Positions 52,159 through 64,000 of a DNA stretch of 64,000 bases are shown here, piece after piece (positions within the stretch are counted from its first letter, which is position 1; each line of letters opens with the position of its first letter). Made by a program: the position numbers and the translations under genes. The stretch comes from Methylophaga thalassica (GTDB lineage Bacteria > Pseudomonadota > Gammaproteobacteria > Nitrosococcales > Methylophagaceae). The notes beneath the pieces are model-generated. The model was given only the letters and a program-made list of their open reading frames with translations. It ran no database searches and was not told the origin of the DNA. The stretch spans positions 186,001-250,000 of the forward strand of contig NZ_BSND01000004.1 of NCBI RefSeq assembly GCF_030159795.1. Direction: 5' to 3'.

Positions 52159-53497
52159 TTTTTCTTTATCCAACCGGGTTCTTGTTGCTGTCAGTCTTGT
52201 TTTAACTGCGTTTCTTGGACTATCTGCGATCAGTCTTAATAATGCATTTAAAAGCAGCGCGGAGCTGGAACAGAAGAAACGTTTAAAGAACTACGTTTAC
52301 ACGCTGCTTACCGCAGCAGAAATTAATGATAAAGGTGAGTTAAAAATGACTCACGATCTGGCAGAACCTAAATTTTCTATTCCCAATTCCGGCTTGTATG
52401 CACAAATAACCAGTAGTGGGAAAATTGTCTGGCAATCCCCGTCCGCCATTGGCCATTTCTTGTCATTACCCTTTCAACCCGGACCATCCAATGAACATTA
52501 CACCGTGGTGGATGTTGACGGAGGCATGAAATTGCAAAATCTGGCCTTTGGTATTGTCTGGGAAACCGAGACAGGTAAAGAACTGGACTACACCATTAAT
52601 GTGGCTGAAGACATGTCGACGATAAAAGAGACAACAGCCAGTTTCCAACGTAGTTTATGGTACTGGTTAGGCGGTACGGGTCTCATGCTATTACTTGCAC
52701 AATGGTTGATATTGAAGTGGAGCTTACGGCCATTACACGATGTTGCTAAGGATCTACATGCAATTGAAACCGGTGAACATCATCGTTTAAATGATGAATA
52801 TCCACGTGAGCTAAAACAACTCACCAACAATATCAACGCGCTTTTAGATCACGAACAATCACGTCGTCAACGCTACAAAAATTCTCTTGCTGATTTGGCA
52901 CACAGCCTTAAAACGCCTCTTTCCGTTTTTCGTGGTGAACTGGCCAATAATCATGATTTGCAGAGTCTTAAAAGCACGGGGTATGAACAACTGGACAGGA
53001 TAAGTACCCTTGTCGATTACCAACTTCAACGTGCCTCTACCGAAGGTAAAAGTAGTTTACTCGCCCCTGTATCACTCGGTGAGATTATCCATAAAATTAT
53101 CGGAAGTTTAGACAAAGTCTATAAAAACAAGGCTATACGTCATCAATGTGAGATTGAGCGTGATGCCTATATTCATGCTGATGAAGGTGATATGTATGAG
53201 CTTTTAGGCAATTTGCTGGAAAATGCATACAAATATTGCAAACATCAGGTGCATGTTATTGCCACAAGCTCAGGAAATATGGTCAAAATCCGTGTAGAAG
53301 ATGATGGTGCTGGTATTCCGACACGTGCTGAAAGCTACATTATCAAACGCGGACACCGCATTGATACCCAAGCAGAGGGGCAAGGTATCGGCCTTGCCAT
53401 TGTCAGCGATATTATTATGGCTTACGAAGGTAATATCCACCTTGAACGGGGCCGTTTAGGTGGCGCAAGTTTTATTGTGGAATTACCCCGAATTTAA
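52145..53497 (+). CDS. PhoQ-like sensor histidine kinase
   Basis: From GTG 52145 this is a 450-residue inner-membrane kinase with helices at about 11-34 and 170-190 around a periplasmic sensor of roughly 135 residues. The phosphoacceptor is His253 in LADLAHSLKTPLSVF, the PhoQ-type H-box (AHSLKTP). The ATPase part has NLLENAYKYCKHQV, VEDDGAGIP and GQGIGLAIVSDI. The periplasmic part has no obvious strong acidic cluster like that of PhoQ, so the signal may differ. Its 3' end overlaps the convergent darP by 4 bases. Confidence 0.92.
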   Translation: MKVINFSLSNRVLVAVSLVLTAFLGLSAISLNNAFKSSAELEQKKRLKNYVYTLLTAAEINDKGELKMTHDLAEPKFSIPNSGLYAQITSSGKIVWQSPSAIGHFLSLPFQPGPSNEHYTVVDVDGGMKLQNLAFGIVWETETGKELDYTINVAEDMSTIKETTASFQRSLWYWLGGTGLMLLLAQWLILKWSLRPLHDVAKDLHAIETGEHHRLNDEYPRELKQLTNNINALLDHEQSRRQRYKNSLADLAHSLKTPLSVFRGELANNHDLQSLKSTGYEQLDRISTLVDYQLQRASTEGKSSLLAPVSLGEIIHKIIGSLDKVYKNKAIRHQCEIERDAYIHADEGDMYELLGNLLENAYKYCKHQVHVIATSSGNMVKIRVEDDGAGIPTRAESYIIKRGHRIDTQAEGQGIGLAIVSDIIMAYEGNIHLERGRLGGASFIVELPRI

Positions 53498-54018
53498 GCT
53501 TGTTGCTGTGATTGTAAGTACTGGAATAATTGTCGTGCTGACTTCGGTGGTTTTTCTTGTTTCGCTTCACGTTGTGCATTTCTGACCAGCTGTCTGACAT
53601 GCTGAACATCAAAGTCATCAAACTCAGCGATTAATTCAGCATAGACCTCATTTTCACCTGCCAGCAATCTATCTCGCCATTGCTCGATTTGATGAAACTG
53701 TTTTACCTGGCCCTGATGCGGCTGTTTTAACTGCTGTAACTTCTGACTTATCGCTTCATGGTCGCTATCAGCTATCAGACCACCGATATACCCAACCTGA
53801 CGTTTCAAAGCACCTTTACTCATTGATTGTGCGCTGATAATTGCATCATAAAGATCTTCAGATAAGTCTAATTTTTGCAAATCTTTAGCTGACAGCTCTA
53901 TTAATGAACGACCAAGATCTTTTAACGCATTAAGCTCTTGTTTTACCTGTGTTTTACTTTTTTCAAATTCCCAATCAGCTGGCCACTCTGCATCCTGATC
54001 ATATTCAAACTCTGACAT
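53494..54018 (-). CDS. darP: Ribosome biogenesis factor DarP (YjgA)
   Basis: This 174-residue basic helical protein binds late 50S precursors in E. coli. KSKTQVKQELNALKDLGRSLIEL, KRQVGYIGGLIADSD and WRDRLLAGE are conserved YjgA signatures, and the length agrees. It follows yjbQ by 5 bases on the minus strand. Confidence 0.93.
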   Translation of the reverse strand: MSEFEYDQDAEWPADWEFEKSKTQVKQELNALKDLGRSLIELSAKDLQKLDLSEDLYDAIISAQSMSKGALKRQVGYIGGLIADSDHEAISQKLQQLKQPHQGQVKQFHQIEQWRDRLLAGENEVYAELIAEFDDFDVQHVRQLVRNAQREAKQEKPPKSARQLFQYLQSQQQA

Positions 54019-54023
54019 AAATG

Positions 54024-54439
54024 TTATTCACCTATTATCGTCACAATAATGCGACGGCGTTGTTGATGGGTACGATGTTCCCACAAATAAATTCCTTGCC
54101 AAATGCCTAAATCACACTGTGCCCCACTTATCGGAACAGTTAGATCTGGATTGGTTAAAACCGTACGAATATGGGCACTCATATCATCCGGTCCCTCATC
54201 CTGATGCCTGAACATCGGATCGCCATCTGGCACCAAATGCTGCATAAAGGTTTCAAGATCGTGACGCACATCTGGATCAGCGTTTTCACAGAGCATTAAT
54301 GAAGCACTGGTGTGTTGAACAAAGACATGACAAGTACCTGTAGACACACCAGACTCTGCAACAAGTTCTTGTATATCAGGGGTGATATTAGTGGTACCTC
54401 GTCCGGGACTTTTAAATGTTAATGTGCGCTGAAAAACCA

Positions 54440-54440
<1 letters not shown>
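54024..54440 (-). CDS. yjbQ: YjbQ family protein (secondary thiamine-phosphate synthase-like)
   Basis: This 138-residue protein of the UPF0047/YjbQ family can replace thiamine-phosphate synthase weakly in E. coli; the true role is unknown. GTCHVFVQHTSASLMLCENADP, the HRHQ-like FRHQDEGPDDMSAHI and LGIWQGIYLWEHR are the family signatures, with likely metal-binding histidines. Its start codon touches the stop of the TrpD-like gene with a one-base overlap. Confidence 0.92.
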
Positions 54441-58306
<3,866 letters not shown>

Positions 58307-58368
58307 TTAATATAATCTTTCAGTTAAGAGATAATAGTCGTTTTATTTTATTACTTCAGAGAGCAACC

Positions 58369-58758
58369 ATGTCTACACAGCCAAGCAAACAATTAGAAAC
58401 TTTCGATAATGCAACACCGGACCGCGATTATACCATTCACATCGAAACATCTGAATTTACCTGTCTGTGTCCTAAGACAGGACAACCTGATTTTGCCACA
58501 ATCAAACTCGACTATGTTCCAGATGAAAAATGTGTTGAATTAAAGGCTTTCAAACTTTATATGTGGTCATACCGCGATCAGGGCGCATTCCACGAGAAAG
58601 TGACCAACACTATCCTGGATGATCTGGTGGCAGTATGTCAGCCCAGATTTATGCGTATAACAGGTATATTCAACGTGCGTGGTGGTGTCTATACCACAGT
58701 GGTCGCGGAGTATCGTAAAGAAGGCTGGGTAGCACCAGAGCCTGTCACCCTCCCTTAA
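58369..58758 (+). CDS. queF: NADPH-dependent preQ0 reductase QueF
   Basis: QueF reduces 7-cyano-7-deazaguanine to preQ1 in queuosine tRNA synthesis. The 129-residue product is the short unimodular type. The catalytic Cys34 lies in [17 protein letters not shown], with Asp41 as partner. The NADPH-site motif [21 protein letters not shown] contains His75 and Glu76. No other queuosine gene is adjacent. Confidence 0.95.
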   Translation: MSTQPSKQLETFDNATPDRDYTIHIETSEFTCLCPKTGQPDFATIKLDYVPDEKCVELKAFKLYMWSYRDQGAFHEKVTNTILDDLVAVCQPRFMRITGIFNVRGGVYTTVVAEYRKEGWVAPEPVTLP

Positions 58759-58768
58759 ATTATTATCC

Positions 58769-58801
58769 AGCGGCATCGGTATTGACTGATGCCGCTTTCT
58801 T
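58769..58801 (+). terminator. Intrinsic terminator of queF
   Basis: A 9-bp stem AGCGGCATC/GATGCCGCT (58769-58777 with 58788-58796) encloses a 10-base loop, followed by TTTCTT. It begins 10 bases after the queF stop. Confidence 0.75.
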
Positions 58802-58855
58802 AATCATCAAGCTATTTATGGTTAAGCCACTACTGCAACACTGAATGAGGCACTT

Positions 58856-59587
58856 ATGCTAAAAATGATCCAAGGCGCACGTTACTTAATTCAGGGCTTC
58901 AGTTTAATTAATCAGCCCGGTATCAGACGCTTTGCTTATTTACCAATGCTGATAAATACCTTGTTATTCAGTGGCGCTATCTGGTTTGGTTTATCTCATT
59001 TCGAAGGCTGGCTTGAGGCACTGATGCCAAACTGGTTACCGGCATGGTTAGAAAGTGCGCTGACCTGGATCATCTGGCCACTTTTTGTGATCTTATTGGC
59101 CTTAATTGTATTTTTTACGTTTTCTATTATCGCCAATATACTCGCGGCACCGTTCAACGGTATTCTGGCAGAGATGGTTGAAAAGCAGGTTTCAGGGGCA
59201 AGCCCGCCAGATATGCCATGGACACAGGTCATTAAAGACACGCCTAAAATGGTGATGAATGAACTGCGTAAAACGGCTTATTTATTGCGTTGGATGTTGC
59301 CTTTATTATTACTCTCGTGGATTCCAGGCTTGAACCTTATCGCGCCGGTTTTATGGTTTTTCTTATCAAGCTGGACATTGGCGCTGGATTATCATGATTA
59401 TCCGATGGGCAATCATTTATTGGGTTTTAAAGAACAGCGCGAAAAACTTCGTCAGCATCGCAGTCTGGCACTGGGATTTGGTTTTGCCACGCTAATCGCT
59501 ACTATGATTCCTATTGTTAACTTTTTAGTCATTCCCGCAGCAGTTGCTGGCGCTACAATGTTGTATGTGGAAAACCTGAAAACCTGA
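58856..59587 (+). CDS. cysZ: CysZ-type sulfate transporter (EI24 family)
   Basis: This 243-residue inner-membrane protein has the CysZ layout of hydrophobic helices around 30-50, 65-95, 140-175 and 205-230. GARYLIQGFSLINQPGIRRFAYLP at the N-terminus and a DYHDYPMGNHLLGFKEQR segment are characteristic. CysZ brings sulfate in for cysteine synthesis in E. coli. No other cys gene is next to it. It is convergent with the small ferredoxin-like gene, with no gap. Confidence 0.9.
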   Translation: MLKMIQGARYLIQGFSLINQPGIRRFAYLPMLINTLLFSGAIWFGLSHFEGWLEALMPNWLPAWLESALTWIIWPLFVILLALIVFFTFSIIANILAAPFNGILAEMVEKQVSGASPPDMPWTQVIKDTPKMVMNELRKTAYLLRWMLPLLLLSWIPGLNLIAPVLWFFLSSWTLALDYHDYPMGNHLLGFKEQREKLRQHRSLALGFGFATLIATMIPIVNFLVIPAAVAGATMLYVENLKT

Positions 59588-59791
59588 TCAGGAAAGTCGC
59601 TGAACCAGCTCATCCAGCAAGGCTTCAATATCCCACTCACATGAGCCACAGCCTGAGACAGCGCCTGTTTTGCGTGAGATTGTATCGATATCGATAATAC
59701 CCTGCTCAAACAGACTTTCTATCTTCGCCCTCGTGGTGCCACTGCAATCACAAATGATGTCATCCGGACGAGTTTGGCTATCATCCACCAT
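59588..59791 (-). CDS. BFD-like [2Fe-2S]-binding protein
   Basis: This 67-residue protein has the four-cysteine pattern of the BFD domain: CDC near residue 14, and CGSC near residue 48 in AVSGCGSCEWDIEALLDE. This domain is known from bacterioferritin-associated ferredoxin and from NirB. A bacterioferritin gene is not next to it, so iron release from storage is only a possibility. It follows the LysE-type gene by 15 bases. Confidence 0.85.
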   Translation of the reverse strand: MVDDSQTRPDDIICDCSGTTRAKIESLFEQGIIDIDTISRKTGAVSGCGSCEWDIEALLDELVQRLS

Positions 59792-59806
59792 TTTTTACCC
59801 TTAAAT

Positions 59807-60427
59807 TTATATAAATTTCACTATCAGATTAATCATTAACCACAACGCTGTCAGCAGCAGCATGACGGACATGATTTGATGACCTTTTTGTAATGGCAAA
59901 AAATGCTGCTGCACAAGATTGGCAAGATAAACATAAGTTAATTTTACCGAAGCTACTGATACAGCAGTAGTAATTAACAATATCAGTGATGAAGATAATG
60001 TGATTTCGTTGTTATTGATAAAAACCGGTAGAATGCCAAGATAAAAAACAATAGCCTTATAATCGACCGCGGTTAACGTAAACCCTGCAACAAAACTCGC
60101 CCATGTGCTGTGTTTATTATGTGCTGACGAGAGAGTATCAAGTTTGCCTGCTCGCCAAAGCTGATAGCTGAATATCAGTAATATCAGCGCTGCCATTATT
60201 TGTACTAACGGCCAATATTGTTCTAACCACATTGCCACCACGGCCAGTCCAAAAATAGCTAATAACAAATACAGCAAATCTGCCAGAACGATGCCAAAAC
60301 TCAACATTACACCGTGTTTCGCGCCACACGATAATGTTCTGGATACAACCAACATAACACTGGCACTCGGCAAGGCTGCCATGACAGCGAGCATTAAAAA
60401 TAAGACGATAACATCAGATAAGGTCAT
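59807..60427 (-). CDS. LysE/RhtB family exporter
   Basis: This 206-residue inner-membrane protein with six predicted helices matches the LysE/RhtB amino acid exporter group: PSASVMLVVSRTLSCGAKHGVMLSFGIVLAD near the start (loop and helix 2) and FTLTAVDYKAIVFYLGILPVF later. Asp and Lys in DYKAIVFY replace the more common NPK of the family. The substrate is unknown. Confidence 0.8.
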   Translation of the reverse strand: MTLSDVIVLFLMLAVMAALPSASVMLVVSRTLSCGAKHGVMLSFGIVLADLLYLLLAIFGLAVVAMWLEQYWPLVQIMAALILLIFSYQLWRAGKLDTLSSAHNKHSTWASFVAGFTLTAVDYKAIVFYLGILPVFINNNEITLSSSLILLITTAVSVASVKLTYVYLANLVQQHFLPLQKGHQIMSVMLLLTALWLMINLIVKFI

Positions 60428-60446
60428 TAGCTGATTACACTTCTAT

Positions 60447-60477
60447 AAAAAAGCCCCGACTATTTTGTCGAGGCTTA
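60447..60477 (-). terminator. Intrinsic terminator after the DUF3096 gene
   Basis: The stem 60452-60461 with 60468-60477 (one G-T mismatch) encloses a 6-base loop. On the minus strand it runs into a T-rich tail (60453-60448). It separates the DUF3096 gene from the LysE-type gene. Confidence 0.75.
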
Positions 60478-60505
60478 TTCATCATTCACGTTTAATTATG
60501 CTGGT

Positions 60506-60655
60506 TCATGGTGTCAGATTGATATGCGTACCAAACAAACCAACTAAGCCAATAATAATCAGGTAAATGGCAACAATATAATTCAGCAGACGTGGTACCA
60601 GTAGAATTAAAATGCCGGCAATCAGTGAAATCAGTGGGGTTAAAGCTAATGTCAT
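60506..60655 (-). CDS. DUF3096 family small membrane protein
   Basis: This 49-residue ORF is preceded by a clear AAGGAGA ribosome site. Almost the whole product is two short hydrophobic helices (PLISLIAGILILLVPRLL, then NYIVAIYLIIIGLVGLFG), which is the DUF3096 pattern. Such tiny inner-membrane proteins are widespread in gammaproteobacteria and have no known function. It has its own terminator downstream. Confidence 0.85.
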   Translation of the reverse strand: MTLALTPLISLIAGILILLVPRLLNYIVAIYLIIIGLVGLFGTHINLTP

Positions 60656-60699
60656 TTGTCTCTCCTTGTCATTGGAACAATGGAGTATGCCTGTAGAGT

Positions 60700-61305
60700 C
60701 TATTTACTGGCAACTTCAGACTTATCATCCGCTAATAACCAGCCCTGCTCTGTTGCAAATGCAATCTTCTCACTAATCCATTGATGCAGTTCAGGAAATG
60801 TCGCTGCAATAAAGGCATGAGCAGTGTGTACTTGCGAGGCCTTTATTTGATGTAATTTCCAGGTTTTACCTTCAGCAGCAATATTCAATAAAAAAGGCAA
60901 AAGCCGATCCACCGCCTTCATCAATTTTGCTTCAGTGCTATCACCAAACTCCTGCTCATCCCAGACGGTAAGCAGGTCTTGGATACCATTACCTTGATGC
61001 TTGGCAAAGCGTTCCACACACTGTCGTTCCGCCTGATTTGCCGTATCTCTTTGCGCCGAATACAGAAACGTATCGCCGGCATCAACTTCACCTAAATCAT
61101 GAACCAGCGCATATTGCAGTAATTTCGCCATATCTATATCTAACTGAAAATGCGCAGCCAAGCTCCAGCACGCCATGGCCAGATGCCAGGAATGCTCTGC
61201 AGAGTTTTCAAGACGTTCACCACCGGTAATATAACTACGACGATTAATATGCTTTAGCGCATCCAGCTCCATTAAAAAATCGGTCATCTGCTGCGTATCT
61301 GTCAT
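60700..61305 (-). CDS. HD-domain hydrolase (YfbR/HDDC2-like)
   Basis: This 201-residue HD-superfamily phosphohydrolase has metal-binding His38 (SAEHSWH), His69-Asp70 (ALVHDLGEVDAGD) and a later Asp in KAVDRLLP. The sequence resembles the HDDC2/YfbR class of 5'-deoxynucleotidases; the actual substrate is inference. I prefer ATG 61305 because GGAAGAGAG lies just upstream, over the ATG at 61326. It follows the aas-like gene on the minus strand. Confidence 0.88.
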   Translation of the reverse strand: MTDTQQMTDFLMELDALKHINRRSYITGGERLENSAEHSWHLAMACWSLAAHFQLDIDMAKLLQYALVHDLGEVDAGDTFLYSAQRDTANQAERQCVERFAKHQGNGIQDLLTVWDEQEFGDSTEAKLMKAVDRLLPFLLNIAAEGKTWKLHQIKASQVHTAHAFIAATFPELHQWISEKIAFATEQGWLLADDKSEVASK

Positions 61306-61344
61306 ATCTCTCTTCCAAGCCAACACGGTTTCATTGTTCTAGAC

Positions 61345-64000
61345 TCACTCAACAGCATCTGCAGCCAATTTTTTTGCTGCATTTAAATCAGTTTTGCCTG
61401 TACCCAGTTTGGGGATCTCCTCTACATAGAACAGTTTGCTGGGCTGCATTAACGGTGATAATTGTTCACTGATCGCCTGTTTTATCTCAGACTCCGCTTG
61501 TTCCTGGGTGTATAGCAACACGACTTTTTCACCTTTTTTATCATCGGCGACCGTGGTGGCTAGTATTTCCACCTCTTCGTTGATATATGACTTTAGTGCT
61601 GATTCGATGGCGCCAAGGCTAATCATTTCTCCACCGACCTTAGCGAAACGAGAATAACGATCCACAATCACCAGGAAACCATCTTCATCAAGATGCCCTT
61701 TATCACCAGTGTGATACCAACGTACGCCATCCTGCTCAGTAATCACTGCTTCAGTCTTTTCAGGATCATTAAGATAAGCCATCATCACTTGATTACCGCC
61801 AATCAGAATTAAACCATCTTCACCCGCTGCTAAATCTTCAAATGTATCAGGATTAACAATTCTGAAACGTGTACCAGGCAGAGGCATGCCGACGGTACCC
61901 AACTTACTGCCCACCTGTGTTGTTAGAGTATCAGGCGCCAGCTTATCTGGAATATTCACACTTGCCACGGGTGTAGTTTCCGTTGCACCGTAACCTTCGT
62001 AGATGGTTTTATTAAATTTAATTTTAAAGCTGTCACGCACATCTGGATTCAGTTTTTCGGCACCGGAGACAACAATACGTAAAGACTCCAACATTAACGG
62101 TTCCACTTTACGGTTACGCACATACATACGAAGAAATGTTGATGTACCACACAGAATCGTGCCACGGAAAGTCGCGATGCCTTTGGCAATATTTCTGACA
62201 TCGGTTGGGTCCGGGTGACAAATCACTGGTAGTGACTCGACCAGTGGTAATAAGGTGGTCACGGTTAAGCCAAAAGCATGAAACAGCGGCAAAACAGACA
62301 TAACCACATCATCACGTTCTGTATTAAGAACATCCGCTACCTGTTTGATATTACTGATAACATTTCGGTGCGACAGTAAGACACCTTTCGGCGACCCTTC
62401 ACTGCCGGATGAAAATAGAATCACCGCAGGATCTTCTGCTTTTACCGCGGTCATATAACGCGCTTTGATAACTTCCAGCGGCATTAAACGGACAAAAATC
62501 ATCATGCTGATGAAGTCACGCTTTTTAATATTCTGACGTAAATCTTCCATATAGAGCAGATTTTTCGCCTTATCTATAAGGCTCGCATCAAACCCTTTAT
62601 TACTGAGTTTTTCCACAAATTTTCTGGAAGTAATAATCGTGTTGATATCGGCTTTTTCGATGGCTGCAGCCAGCGCCTCAGCAGATGCGGTAAAGTTGAG
62701 ATTGACCAGCGTTTTTCCCTTCAACAAACTGGCAATATTGGCAATAACACCCGCACTGGAGCTTGGCATTAAAATGCCGATATTTTGGTGGCAGTCAGCA
62801 GGAATCTGTTTAGAAAATAAAATCGACGCACTCAGCATTCTGTGACCACTCATCGTAGAGCCTATGATGTCTGCGGCGGCCATTTCACTGCCCTGACGTT
62901 TTAAACCTTTGATAATGGCTTCAGGTAATGGCTCCAAGGTTTCGGTATAACTCGTCCATGCATCTACCGAAAGTTGTAAAACGGCTTGTTTGACCGCAAA
63001 CCGATCTGAATTTATGGCGAGTGGTTCGCCAAAAGCCACAATTAAATCTGAAAAAGACTGTTTACTACGCAGTGTTTTTAAACGATCACTTGAGCGGGAA
63101 AAACGACTTCCCCATAAACCACGAAGATAAAAAGGCACAATTACCGCATTGGCGTCTGCTGCAGCGACTTCAAAGCCACGCTGAAACTCGCCCAAATGAC
63201 CATTACGACTGATCGCACCTTCCGGGAATAAACACACGACTTCACCGTTATTTAAACTTTCCCGTACCGCATCAAGTGCTTGTTTACTGCCCCCTGTACC
63301 AACAGGAATAATATTAAAGAACTCAAAGATAAAACGCAGATACCAGCGTTCATATATCGATTTTGCCATGACAAAGCGAAGCGGACGTGGGCTTGCCATT
63401 TGTACAATCGCCCAGTCGATCCAGCTGATATGGTTACCCAGCATCAATACACCACCACTGGCGGGAATACGTTCCATATTGAGTACTGTCAGACGGTAAC
63501 GTAATGAAAACACCAATGAGACAACAAGACGTGCCAGTGACTGAGGTAATTGCGTAATAGTGTAGACAGCACCAATTAGAGCCACCGCCAACAAAATGGC
63601 AAAAATGCCCAGACTGTTCATACCCGCATAAGCAGCTAGCATCGTCAGGATCAGAAATAACAACATGGCAATGTTTTGCACAAAGTTATTCCCTGCCAGG
63701 ATACGGCCCATCTGACCCGCTTTGGCATGATATTGAATCAAAGCATTCAGTGGCACCAGATAAAGTCCACCAAATACCCCGAGTAAAAAGAAGTTAATGG
63801 CCTGTAAAAATGGCGTGATAGCAAAGCTGACAAAGGCGACTGTTAATGCAACCCCCATTGCACCCACTGGAATAAGCCCGGTTTCAATATAATTTGACGA
63901 TACTTTACCGGCCATAAATGCCCCAATCACAATCCCGATACCGGCAAAAGCCATCGTGCCTTGAATAATAATGGTGTTGTCAATGCCAGCAATATCTTTA
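61345..64000 (-). CDS. aas: LplT-Aas fusion: lysophospholipid transporter, acyltransferase and acyl-ACP synthetase (N-terminus outside window)
   Basis: The frame is open to the right edge, so the N-terminus is missing; about 885 residues are present. First come the later helices of an MFS transporter (LplT-like, about 1-150). A PlsC acyltransferase domain follows with NHISWID and FPEGAIS. Then comes an AMP-ligase domain with LFSSGSEGSPKGVLL, YEGYGATETTP and YHTGDKGHLDEDG, ending GTGKTDLNAAK with its A10 lysine. Such fusions re-acylate lysophospholipids returned across the inner membrane. In E. coli LplT and Aas are two adjacent proteins. Confidence 0.9.
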   Translation of the reverse strand, partial: KDIAGIDNTIIIQGTMAFAGIGIVIGAFMAGKVSSNYIETGLIPVGAMGVALTVAFVSFAITPFLQAINFFLLGVFGGLYLVPLNALIQYHAKAGQMGRILAGNNFVQNIAMLLFLILTMLAAYAGMNSLGIFAILLAVALIGAVYTITQLPQSLARLVVSLVFSLRYRLTVLNMERIPASGGVLMLGNHISWIDWAIVQMASPRPLRFVMAKSIYERWYLRFIFEFFNIIPVGTGGSKQALDAVRESLNNGEVVCLFPEGAISRNGHLGEFQRGFEVAAADANAVIVPFYLRGLWGSRFSRSSDRLKTLRSKQSFSDLIVAFGEPLAINSDRFAVKQAVLQLSVDAWTSYTETLEPLPEAIIKGLKRQGSEMAAADIIGSTMSGHRMLSASILFSKQIPADCHQNIGILMPSSSAGVIANIASLLKGKTLVNLNFTASAEALAAAIEKADINTIITSRKFVEKLSNKGFDASLIDKAKNLLYMEDLRQNIKKRDFISMMIFVRLMPLEVIKARYMTAVKAEDPAVILFSSGSEGSPKGVLLSHRNVISNIKQVADVLNTERDDVVMSVLPLFHAFGLTVTTLLPLVESLPVICHPDPTDVRNIAKGIATFRGTILCGTSTFLRMYVRNRKVEPLMLESLRIVVSGAEKLNPDVRDSFKIKFNKTIYEGYGATETTPVASVNIPDKLAPDTLTTQVGSKLGTVGMPLPGTRFRIVNPDTFEDLAAGEDGLILIGGNQVMMAYLNDPEKTEAVITEQDGVRWYHTGDKGHLDEDGFLVIVDRYSRFAKVGGEMISLGAIESALKSYINEEVEILATTVADDKKGEKVVLLYTQEQAESEIKQAISEQLSPLMQPSKLFYVEEIPKLGTGKTDLNAAKKLAADAVE

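Noticed and set aside
61345-64000. Second copy of the biosynthetic AMP-ligase
   Set aside because: The protein has MFS and PlsC domains and a normal A10 lysine, so it is LplT-Aas for phospholipid repair.

Overview
The window looks like the chromosome of a methylotrophic gammaproteobacterium, most likely a Methylophaga-type organism. The direct clue is a formaldehyde-activating enzyme gene (fae, 3678-4226). The housekeeping genes (zipA-ligA, hrpA, rapA, ppk, rlmKL, queF, cysZ, darP, aas) are of gammaproteobacterial type and the base composition is moderate. I saw no rRNA, tRNA, insertion sequence, prophage or CRISPR array. The genus is inference; the methylotrophy marker is direct.

Layout. 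1-5505: a DinG/YoaA-type helicase cut by the left edge, a LemA/GIDE membrane pair, a conserved hypothetical gene, fae, a divergent truncated haemoglobin and a CinA-like MoaB-fold protein. 5487-9201: an AEC transporter, then lapD-lapG, the c-di-GMP receptor and periplasmic protease that control adhesin release. 9191-13646: a heavy-metal RND pump with its adaptor and a DUF3240 protein. 13981-22033: ten genes on the minus strand, nearly all overlapping: a thermostable-haemolysin-family protein, an AMP-forming ligase, a haem-oxygenase-like diiron oxidase, an SDR, a TPR protein, a response regulator, a histidine kinase, a cupredoxin-fold protein, an FTR1 iron permease and an outer-membrane barrel. 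22112-27821: a complete tripartite RND exporter behind rapA. 30894-43948: mostly housekeeping and conserved hypothetical genes (yigZ, DUF445, M18 peptidase, ycgN, ppk, an orphan ParA, rlmKL, yhbY, a nitroreductase). 43978-53497: hrpA, a GGDEF/EAL protein, and a cytochrome c / PepSY / PhoPQ-like group. 53494-64000: darP, yjbQ, a TrpD-like protein, ligA-zipA, queF, cysZ, a BFD-like ferredoxin, a LysE exporter, a DUF3096 small protein, an HD hydrolase and a LplT-Aas fusion cut by the right edge.

The most interesting part is 13981-22033. Four genes form what looks like a short fatty-acyl (or other carboxylate) tailoring pathway: activation by an AMP-ligase, oxidation by a diiron enzyme, reduction by an SDR, and transfer by a protein that may be GNAT-like. 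They are fused by overlapping translation to a two-component sensor and an iron-uptake module. The first gene starts inside a perfect 13-bp hairpin that holds the AUG, directly after the terminator of the upstream exporter operon. A working hypothesis is a metal- or envelope-sensing system that makes a small lipid-like molecule. I know of no described function for this combination, but I could not search databases.
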